This document shows positions 1 through 4,997 of a stretch of 5,671 nt of DNA, in pieces (the first letter of the stretch is position 1; each line of letters opens with the position of its first letter). A program made the position numbers and the translations under genes. The stretch lies in assembly GCA_029261955.1 (NCBI GenBank), contig JAJDAI010000460.1, positions 1-5,671 on the forward strand, written 5' to 3'. The notes under the pieces are model-generated. The model searched no databases. It saw only the letters and a list, made by a program, of their open reading frames with translations, and was not told where the DNA came from. The DNA is from Deltaproteobacteria bacterium (GTDB taxonomy: Bacteria > Myxococcota_A > UBA796 > UBA9615).

Positions 1-315
1 ATCGAAGCGCCAGAAGGGCGCGTCCGCGCCGTAGCTCCAGGTTTCGAGGTAGGCGGCGGGGGCCAGCGGCTGATCCGGTTCGCCGATGAAGGTGCCGAAA
101 GCGCCCGAGAAATCGATGTACGAGATGCCCTCGGCCTGCACGACGTTGGTCAGGTTGAAGAGCCCGATGACGTCGGCGAGGGGATCGGGGGGCGTGGCGT
201 CGTCGTCGTCCTGGCTGACGTCGTCGTCGTCGATGGAGGAGGAGTCGTCGTCGTCCCCCTGCGGGCAGCCGGCCAGCAAGATGACGGCGAGGACGGCGGT
301 GTGCCACGCTCTCAC
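1..315 (-). CDS. Lipoprotein with poly-Asp linker, N-terminal 105 residues (C-terminus beyond left edge)
   Basis: Minus-strand frame read from a GTG at 315 to the window edge, with no stop in 105 codons. It opens with a short basic/polar start (MRAWH), a hydrophobic stretch at residues 6-15 and a lipobox LAGC with Cys17, so signal peptidase II processing and lipid anchoring are expected. A linker follows with three blocks of four aspartates at residues 21-24, 29-32 and 36-39, separated by Ser/Ile and Val/Ser/Gln, then a Pro-rich turn (TPPDP, 41-45). From about residue 46 a folded domain seems to begin, rich in Phe, Tyr, Trp and Gly; I do not recognise it. The GTG start is chosen because AGGA lies 8 nt upstream and the lipoprotein signal follows directly. 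The protein would sit on the cell surface or in the periplasm, held off the membrane by the acidic linker. The function is unknown; the coding call rests on signal peptide, lipobox and Shine-Dalgarno together. Confidence 0.8.
   Translation of the reverse strand, partial: MRAWHTAVLAVILLAGCPQGDDDDSSSIDDDDVSQDDDDATPPDPLADVIGLFNLTNVVQAEGISYIDFSGAFGTFIGEPDQPLAPAAYLETWSYGADAPFWRFD
199..255. repeat. GTC/GAC triplet tracts encoding three tetra-Asp blocks
   Basis: Three identical 12-base tracts of four GTC triplets (plus strand) lie at 199-210, 220-231 and 244-255. On the minus strand they read as four GAC Asp codons each, in the lipoprotein linker. All twelve Asp codons are GAC, so the DNA is itself a micro-repeat that could gain or lose units by slippage without breaking the frame. 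It is a low-complexity coding repeat, not a separate element. Confidence 0.85.
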
Positions 316-323
316 GGCTGGAA

Positions 324-327
324 TCCT
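324..327 (-). promoter_or_regulatory. Ribosome binding site of the poly-Asp lipoprotein
   Basis: On the minus strand AGGA is followed by an 8-nt spacer and GTG at 315. It decides the start of a gene that has no ATG nearby. The match is short, so support comes mainly from its position right before a lipoprotein signal peptide. Confidence 0.5.
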
Positions 328-349
328 GCCCTGCCAGGCGTCCCCGTAC

Positions 350-355
350 AAGGAG
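350..355 (+). promoter_or_regulatory. Strong Shine-Dalgarno fixing the start of the HEAT-repeat lipoprotein
   Basis: AAGGAG stands 6 nt before GTG at 362, close to the ideal match and spacing. It rules out the in-frame ATG at 86, which would add 92 residues of low-complexity Ser-rich sequence antisense to the neighbouring lipoprotein gene. Confidence 0.75.
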
Positions 356-361
356 CGAGCC

Positions 362-1921
362 GTGCCTCGTCTGCTGATTCTGTTGTCCGTCGTTCTGTTC
401 ACCACGGGTTGCATGACCCCCGAGCAGCGCATGATCCGCACCGTGGAGCGCCACATGGAGCGGCAGGCCTGGGACGACGCGCTCACCTACCTGGAGGGCT
501 ACCTGGGCAAGCGCACGGACTCGCTGGTGGGTTGGCGCTACCGGGTGCTGATCCGGTTGGAGCAAGGCGAGCGGGCGCTGGCGGCGGGGGAGTACGCGGA
601 CCTGAACGCCGCGCTGGCGCGCCACGAACCGGCGGTGCTGAGGGAGGTCGTGCTCGGCAGCGGTGGACGCTGGCTGCTGTCCGACTACAAGGCGCTCGCG
701 CGTTGTGCGCCGGAGGGTGTGGCCGACGTCGCGCTCTTCACCGACCTGCTCGAAGCGAAGCACCTGGGCATCGGCTCGATGACGAAGGTCGCCATCGCGG
801 ACGACCAGATCGCCGCCGTGATCGCCGCGCTGCCGGGGCGCCTGCCAGCGGCGGAGACCTGGCCGTTGGTCCAGCGCTTCACCGTGAACCCGTCCCCGGG
901 CGTGCAGGCGCGGCTCGTCGCGGCGGCCGGCCGGCACCTGGCCGACGGCTCGCTGTCCACGGAGGCGTCCTTCGAGGCGCTCGCCGTGCTCCAGCAGGCG
1001 GCTCGATCGCCCCAGGCCGAGATGCGGGAGGCCGCCCTGCTCGCCAGCCTCTCCTTGCCCGCCGGGCCGGGGCAGGGGACCTACGTCGGCGGCCTCGTCA
1101 CCGCCTTCAACAGCGTGGGCGACGTGCCGCGCGCCATCAGCCTGTTCCGCCTCGGGCCGGGAGGCGCCGGACCGGCCGGGTGGACGAAGGATCTGCTCCT
1201 GCTCTGGCGCGCCGACTCGGGTGCCCTGGGCTCCGCAGCCGTCTCCCTGTCGCTGGAGCGCGAGCCCAACGCCGCCTTGAGCCGGGCCCTGGAACGGCGG
1301 GTCGTGACCGAGCCGCAGGGCACGCTGGCCGCGTTCAGCGCCGGAGCCACCCACCCCCCGCGCGTCGAGGAGGTCTACGCGGCCGCCTCGGCCGAGCAGC
1401 GACGGATCTGGGCCCCGGCCTTCGTGCGCAGCGCCTCTCCGGATCGCGTGCTCTGGGCGAAGCGGGCCTTCGCCGACTCGGACGCGCTCGTGACCCGCGC
1501 GGCGGCCGACGCCCTCGCCATCCCCGGGGTGGGCGACGATCCGCTGATCGACCCGCTGCTCGAGGCCGCCATGAACTCGGCCGACCCGGCGACCCGCGCG
1601 GCAGCGGCCCGGGCGGCGGTGATCCGCGGGGCCTCGGGCCTGTCCCTGCCCGTTGAGGGCCTGTTCGCGCGCGGCGACGACCGCGTCACGAACGACGTGC
1701 TGACGGCGCTGGTGGAGACCGGCGGCGCTGGCTTCGACGGGGTGGTGGCGGCGGGCCTGCGGTCCGAGCTGCCCATGGTCCGCGAGCTGGCGGTCGACGC
1801 CGCGGCGGCGTCCTGCTCGGCCGGCAACAAGGAGCTGATGGCGACGCTGCTGGGCGACGACGATCCGCACGTCGCGGTGCGCGCGGCCTCGGCGCTCTAC
1901 CTGCTGGTGGGCTCGAAGTAG
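362..1921 (+). CDS. Lipoprotein with TPR-like and HEAT-like helical repeats
   Basis: The protein has 519 residues. Start GTG at 362 has AAGGAG 6 nt upstream and opens a lipoprotein signal: PRLLILLSVVLF, then TTGC with Cys17 as the probable lipid anchor. Thr at -3 of the lipobox is less usual than Leu. Residues about 25-80 look like a TPR-type helical pair (RTVERHMERQAWDDALTYLE). The rest is almost entirely Ala/Leu-rich helix. Recurrent HEAT-like units of the form D-P-x-x-R-x-A-A-x-A-L are seen near residues 216-232, 374-385, 408-423, 472-485 and 501-515. Such repeats form a curved solenoid that binds other proteins, so a periplasmic scaffold or assembly role is likely; no catalytic motif is visible. 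The gene ends 4 bp from the convergent pyrophosphorylase gene. It is divergent from another lipoprotein gene, which may mean shared control. Family placement below 'HEAT-repeat lipoprotein' is not possible from the sequence alone. Confidence 0.85.
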   Translation: MPRLLILLSVVLFTTGCMTPEQRMIRTVERHMERQAWDDALTYLEGYLGKRTDSLVGWRYRVLIRLEQGERALAAGEYADLNAALARHEPAVLREVVLGSGGRWLLSDYKALARCAPEGVADVALFTDLLEAKHLGIGSMTKVAIADDQIAAVIAALPGRLPAAETWPLVQRFTVNPSPGVQARLVAAAGRHLADGSLSTEASFEALAVLQQAARSPQAEMREAALLASLSLPAGPGQGTYVGGLVTAFNSVGDVPRAISLFRLGPGGAGPAGWTKDLLLLWRADSGALGSAAVSLSLEREPNAALSRALERRVVTEPQGTLAAFSAGATHPPRVEEVYAAASAEQRRIWAPAFVRSASPDRVLWAKRAFADSDALVTRAAADALAIPGVGDDPLIDPLLEAAMNSADPATRAAAARAAVIRGASGLSLPVEGLFARGDDRVTNDVLTALVETGGAGFDGVVAAGLRSELPMVRELAVDAAAASCSAGNKELMATLLGDDDPHVAVRAASALYLLVGSK

Positions 1922-1925
1922 CGGC

Positions 1926-3041
1926 TCAGAGCACGGTCAGCGAGGTCCCGAACATCGCGCGCAGGCGCTTCTGGAGATCGGCCAGGTCCTTCGGGGCCTT
2001 GACCGGCAGGAAGCGGTCGCGGCTGACCTCGATGCAGCCGAAGTCCAGGAACCAGCTGGCCTGCCCCACGAGGCGCTCGAACTGCACGACGGGCTCGCCG
2101 TCTGCCTTCTTCTGCACGGCGTACCAGCGCAGCGGGAAGTCGCGGTCCAGGGCGTCCATGCGGAACCAGAGCGTGTTGGTGTTGAAGACCGGCACGCTGT
2201 CCTGGTCGAAGTCCTCGGGGAAGGCGAAGCCCTCGACGATCTGGAGCCGCCCGTCCACCTCGGCCGGCGCGCCGCCGACGTCGCCCTGGAGCTTCGGCGC
2301 GACCTCGGCCGCCATCTCGTGGCCGCTCGCCGCGAAGGCGCCGACCAGGGCTGCGTCCAGCGCGGCACCCAGGTTGTCGACGTTGGCCATGAGCAGGTAC
2401 TCGGCTCCCAGCTCCCGGGCCCAGGCGAGCGCGCCCGAGTCGCGCAGGCAGGGCAGCAGGTCGCCGTGGCCGGGGCCGTAGACCGAGATGTCGCCGGCCT
2501 CGTCGCGGTAGAGGCTGCCGTCGGGCCGGATGCGGGGCGCGCCGGTCTGGATGAAGGAGCGCACCCGCGCGGGGTCCAGGCCGAAGAAGCCGTACTCCAC
2601 CAGGTGCTCGGTGGTCGCGGCGTCGGTCGCCCGGGAGTTCATGATCAGCAGCGGTGGGCTCCTGCCCAGCTCCCCGCCGAGCTTCGCCAGCCGCTCGCCC
2701 TGGAGGCGCAGGAAGGACTTGCCGGGCAGCGCGTCGACCACGCCCTTCACCCGCCCGCCGAAGCGCGTGGCCATGCCGCCGTTGAGCACGACGAGCGCGA
2801 CCTTGCCCGCGTCCAGCAGCTGCCGACCGGCGTCCCGCAGCGCGTCGCCCTGCATGGTGCCGACAGGGGCGATTCGCTGGATGGAGCCTGCCCCCGGGGG
2901 TGCGACCGCGGTCGTCAGCCGGTTCGGGGGAAAGCTGCCCTCGACGAAGAGGCGCGCGAGCTCCGTGAAGGTCTCGGGGTCGAAGCCCAGCGAGGCGAGG
3001 TGCTCGGCTTCGTCCGGCCGCAGGTCGGCGAGGGGGGTCAT
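1926..3041 (-). CDS. UDPGP-family nucleotide-sugar pyrophosphorylase (UTP--sugar-1-phosphate uridylyltransferase)
   Basis: This 371-residue cytoplasmic enzyme is expected to join UTP and a sugar 1-phosphate into a UDP-sugar plus pyrophosphate. Family motifs appear in the right order. The nucleotide-binding loop LNGGMATRFGG is at 86-96, with a downstream Lys at 99. GPGHGD is at 189-194, close to the PPGHGD of eukaryotic UDP-glucose pyrophosphorylases. NVDNLGA (220-226) matches their N-I/V-DNLGA metal/sugar site. FNTNTLWF (286-293) matches FNTNNLW. RFLPVK (343-348) ends in the Lys equivalent to the catalytic Lys of the SRFLPVK motif. The protein stops about 23 residues later, so the C-terminal left-handed beta-helix of the ~500-residue eukaryotic enzymes is absent. 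The ATG at 3041 has GGAAG at 3047-3051, 5 nt upstream, and overlaps the preceding stop as ATGA, implying translational coupling. Glucose 1-phosphate is the likeliest substrate by NVDNLGA similarity, but GlcNAc-1-P, galactose-1-P or others cannot be excluded. Confidence 0.88.
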   Translation of the reverse strand: MTPLADLRPDEAEHLASLGFDPETFTELARLFVEGSFPPNRLTTAVAPPGAGSIQRIAPVGTMQGDALRDAGRQLLDAGKVALVVLNGGMATRFGGRVKGVVDALPGKSFLRLQGERLAKLGGELGRSPPLLIMNSRATDAATTEHLVEYGFFGLDPARVRSFIQTGAPRIRPDGSLYRDEAGDISVYGPGHGDLLPCLRDSGALAWARELGAEYLLMANVDNLGAALDAALVGAFAASGHEMAAEVAPKLQGDVGGAPAEVDGRLQIVEGFAFPEDFDQDSVPVFNTNTLWFRMDALDRDFPLRWYAVQKKADGEPVVQFERLVGQASWFLDFGCIEVSRDRFLPVKAPKDLADLQKRLRAMFGTSLTVL

Positions 3042-3751
3042 GGTTGCTTCCGCTGCTGGCCGGCCGGGTGTTGGAGGATCCAGGACGTGAAGTGGGCGCC
3101 GCAGTCCACGCAGCGGTTGCTGCCGGGCTGCACCTCGAAGGGCGCGCCGCAGGCCGGGCAGGTGCCGGCGGTCAGCAGCTCGGAGAGCGCGTCATCGAAG
3201 ACCCGCCAGGACACATCACGCCGCTCGCCCGCGCCCGATTGGAGGCCGCGCAGGTGCGCCACGAGCTCAGCGAAGCGCACCCCGCCGGGGTCTGCCTCCG
3301 CGAAGCGCTCGAAGATCTCCAGCGCGCCCGCCAGGTCGCCGTCGTTCAGGCGGTACACGGCGTGGTCGAACCACCGGGCCTCGTTGCTGGTCTCGCGTCG
3401 CCCGTCCCCGCGGTCGTCCCCGCGTCGGTCGGGCGCGGCGCCGCGGTGGCGGAAGCCGTCCTCGGCGAGGTAGCGCAGGGCCTCCAGGGCGACCGTGTCG
3501 TCCACCAGGGTCCCCAGCGTGTGCAGGTCATCGAGCCAGGCGTCGAACTCCTCCGCGGGCAGGCCGGGCGGGAAGAGCGCGGCGTGCTCTGCCAGCAGCT
3601 CGTCCTGGTCCGCGACGCCGTCCAGCCGCAGCAGCAGCCACAGGCCCGGCCCGCTGAGCTGGCACAGCGTCCTGCCGGCGCGATCGCAGATCCGCGCGCC
3701 GTCGTGCTGGCGCTCGATGATCAGGTCGTCGCGGAGGCGGGGGACGGACAA
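3038..3751 (-). CDS. PqqD-like winged-helix protein with C-terminal zinc ribbon
   Basis: The protein has 237 residues. Residues about 3-86 follow the PqqD-like pattern: PRLRDDLIIER, a short strand-turn-strand (GARICDRAGRTLCQLS), a hydrophobic helix ending LLLRLDG, then two helices ending in LHTLGTLVDD. In PqqD and RiPP recognition elements this fold binds a peptide. It also occurs as a stand-alone or fused module with no known peptide. Residues 103-124 are a charged Asp/Arg linker. Residues 125-175 resemble a TPR-like helical pair (RLNDGDLAGALEIFERF). The C-terminus carries CPAC (198-201) and CVDC (214-217), a four-cysteine zinc ribbon with 12 residues between the pairs. No ATG or GTG fits the start; TTG at 3751 with AGAAGG 6 nt upstream does, and the domain begins immediately after. 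The stop overlaps the pyrophosphorylase start (ATGA). A role in binding or regulating a partner, perhaps that enzyme, is inference only. Confidence 0.8.
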   Translation of the reverse strand: MSVPRLRDDLIIERQHDGARICDRAGRTLCQLSGPGLWLLLRLDGVADQDELLAEHAALFPPGLPAEEFDAWLDDLHTLGTLVDDTVALEALRYLAEDGFRHRGAAPDRRGDDRGDGRRETSNEARWFDHAVYRLNDGDLAGALEIFERFAEADPGGVRFAELVAHLRGLQSGAGERRDVSWRVFDDALSELLTAGTCPACGAPFEVQPGSNRCVDCGAHFTSWILQHPAGQQRKQP

Positions 3752-3794
3752 GGAGGACCTTCTGCAGGAGGGGGTTGGGGCCGCGGGGCGCGAT
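3752..3794. promoter_or_regulatory. 43-bp divergent spacer between PqqD-like and GT-C-like genes
   Basis: This short G-rich gap lies between the TTG at 3751 (minus) and the ATG at 3795 (plus). It holds the minus-strand AGAAGG and a plus-strand G-rich run at 3766-3774 that is 20 nt from the ATG, long for a standard Shine-Dalgarno. The only AT-leaning spot, GATATGGTA at 3792-3800, could contribute a -10-like element, but no matching -35 is evident. The promoter role is inferred from layout. Confidence 0.35.
3758..3763 (-). promoter_or_regulatory. Ribosome binding site selecting a TTG start
   Basis: Minus-strand AGAAGG lies 6 nt before TTG at 3751. The only in-frame ATGs lie about 180 nt or more upstream, inside the divergent membrane-protein gene. 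This site therefore fixes the N-terminus of the PqqD-like protein as MSVPRLRDD. Confidence 0.65.
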
Positions 3795-4997
3795 ATGGTA
3801 CCCGCTTCGCCCGTGCCGGACAGCGCCTCCCAGAACGCGGCCCGACGGGGGTGGATCCCCCTGCTCCTCGGCGTTCTTCCCTTCTTGCCCCTGTTGCTCG
3901 CTCCGAGGCTCGTGGACGAGCGGGTGCTGGCGCACGAGGCCATCAAGTGGATCGGCCTGGATCCGCTGTCTCCCTGGCAGCTCCCGATCGGCGGAAGCGG
4001 CACCTGGCGGCCGCTCTCGGTCTACCTGTTCCGCGTCGACGCGGAGGCTCCGGCCCTCGTCGCACACCTGGGCAACCTGGGGCTGCACGTGGCGGCGGTG
4101 GCCTTGCTGCACCGCTGGTTGACCCTCCGCCTGGCGCCCGCGGCGGCGCTGGTGGGGGCCTGCTGGTTCGCGGTGCACCCGGCGCACGTGGCCACCGCGG
4201 GGTGGATCGCGGGGCGGGCCGACGCGGCGATGGTGGTGGCGGCGCTCGGCGCCCTGCTGGCCTGGGAGCGGGGGCGCTGGCTGCTCTGCGGGCTGCTCGC
4301 TGCGGTGGCCGTGCTCTTCAAGGAGACCGGGATCGCGATCGTGCCCATGCTCGCGTTGCTGGCCCTCGTGGAGCGGCGCGGCGTTCGGCCCCTGGTCGCG
4401 GCGGGACTGGGTGCAGGCCTCGCCTTGGGCGGGACCCTCTTCATGACCCGGGTCGCCGACAGCTACCTGCCCTGGCACGGCGTGGAGGTGGCGCTGCGCT
4501 GGCTGCCGCCCTACGCCCTCGAGCTGCTCGCGCCGGGCTTCGTGCCCATCGGCGTGCCCGCCGTCACGCGGGACGTGGTCGGGATGGTCGGCTCGGTCGT
4601 GGTCGTGGCGTGGTTCCTCCAGCTCGGCGCCCTCGACGGTCGCTGGCGGCTGGGCCTCGGCCTGGCGGGGCTCGCGCTGCTCCCCGTGGCGCACGTGCTG
4701 CCCAACGACGGCGGCCAGTGGTACCTGCTGCTGCCCTCGGTCGGCGCGGCCCTCGCCTGGGGCGCGCTCGCGGAGCGGACCCCCGGCGTGAGGTTGCTGG
4801 TGGTCGTGATGGCGCTGCTGGCCTGCGTCGAGTCGGTGGCCTGGCGCAGCGCGTCGGTGCGGGTGGATGCCCAGATCGAGGCCCAGCGCATCGAGCGGGT
4901 GGCGCCGCCCCGGCAGGACCCGAGGGACTGGCCGCACCGCGGGCCGTCCTTCTGCTGTGGCCTGCCCTACCAGCTCTACGACGACCCGCGTCAGTAG
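3795..4997 (+). CDS. Multi-pass membrane protein resembling TMTC/PMT-like GT-C glycosyltransferase core
   Basis: The protein has 400 residues and roughly 10-12 hydrophobic segments, for example at 20-36, 113-128, 140-156, 161-175, 178-192, 197-216, 260-278, 285-302, 308-325 and 331-350. Sequence landmarks match the TMTC/DUF1736-type family: TWRPLSVYLF (70-79) for the usual YRPLT/S; HLGNLGLHVAAVALL (91-105) for HLTNLLLHALNALLL; FAVHPAHVATAGWIAGRAD (125-143) for FALHPLHVEAVAWISGRKD; FKETGIAI (175-182) for SKETAL; and WYLLLPSVGAAL (309-320) for RYLYLPSVG. GT-C enzymes move a sugar from a polyprenyl-phosphate donor on the outer face of the cytoplasmic membrane. Asp41-Glu42 in the first loop sits where the catalytic acidic pair is expected. 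TMTC proteins normally carry a C-terminal TPR array; this one ends after a 50-residue tail containing a Cys pair (387-388). ATG at 3795 is chosen because the membrane core begins soon after; a GGGG run 6 nt upstream is a weak ribosome site. The 3' end overlaps the HDOD gene by 7 bp. Confidence 0.78.
   Translation: MVPASPVPDSASQNAARRGWIPLLLGVLPFLPLLLAPRLVDERVLAHEAIKWIGLDPLSPWQLPIGGSGTWRPLSVYLFRVDAEAPALVAHLGNLGLHVAAVALLHRWLTLRLAPAAALVGACWFAVHPAHVATAGWIAGRADAAMVVAALGALLAWERGRWLLCGLLAAVAVLFKETGIAIVPMLALLALVERRGVRPLVAAGLGAGLALGGTLFMTRVADSYLPWHGVEVALRWLPPYALELLAPGFVPIGVPAVTRDVVGMVGSVVVVAWFLQLGALDGRWRLGLGLAGLALLPVAHVLPNDGGQWYLLLPSVGAALAWGALAERTPGVRLLVVVMALLACVESVAWRSASVRVDAQIEAQRIERVAPPRQDPRDWPHRGPSFCCGLPYQLYDDPRQ

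Larger units (their letters stand above)
316..361. promoter_or_regulatory. 46-bp divergent spacer between two lipoprotein genes
   Basis: This is the whole gap between two divergently read lipoprotein starts (GTG at 315 minus, GTG at 362 plus). Each side carries its own Shine-Dalgarno sequence, so little room remains. I see no convincing -35/-10 pair. Two promoters of ordinary size would have to reach into the opposing coding regions. Promoter activity is inferred from the divergent layout only. Confidence 0.35.

Noticed and set aside
330..338. Short dyad CCTG-C-CAGG in the lipoprotein spacer as an operator
   Set aside because: Four-base arms in a GC-rich 46-bp gap are expected by chance; no second copy was seen.
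86..361. In-frame upstream extension of the HEAT-repeat lipoprotein back to ATG 86
   Set aside because: It would bury the signal peptide 92 residues inside the protein, gives Ser-rich low-complexity sequence antisense to a better-supported lipoprotein gene, and ignores the AAGGAG-6nt-GTG at 362.
301..1656. Plus-strand open frame of 451 codons overlapping the HEAT-repeat gene
   Set aside because: It is a shifted frame of the same strand, rich in Arg/Ala/Gly/Pro, without a signal or repeats; the frame from 362 has signal peptide, lipobox and HEAT units.
2319..3473. Plus-strand open frame of 384 codons
   Set aside because: It is antisense to the pyrophosphorylase and PqqD-like genes, where all family motifs are on the minus strand; its translation is compositionally biased.
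3038..3751. RiPP biosynthetic cluster, suggested by the PqqD-like domain
   Set aside because: No precursor peptide, radical SAM maturase, cyclodehydratase, protease or exporter is in the window, and no unassigned gap is large enough for a precursor gene.
3752..4003. N-terminal extension of the PqqD-like protein to an ATG at 4003
   Set aside because: It would add 84 residues of biased sequence antisense to the membrane protein; the PqqD-like pattern begins right after TTG 3751, which has a good ribosome site.
3528..4937. Minus-strand open frame of 469 codons
   Set aside because: The translation is Arg/Gly/Pro/His/Gln-rich with no domain. It lies antisense to the membrane-protein gene and is an expected by-product of high GC.
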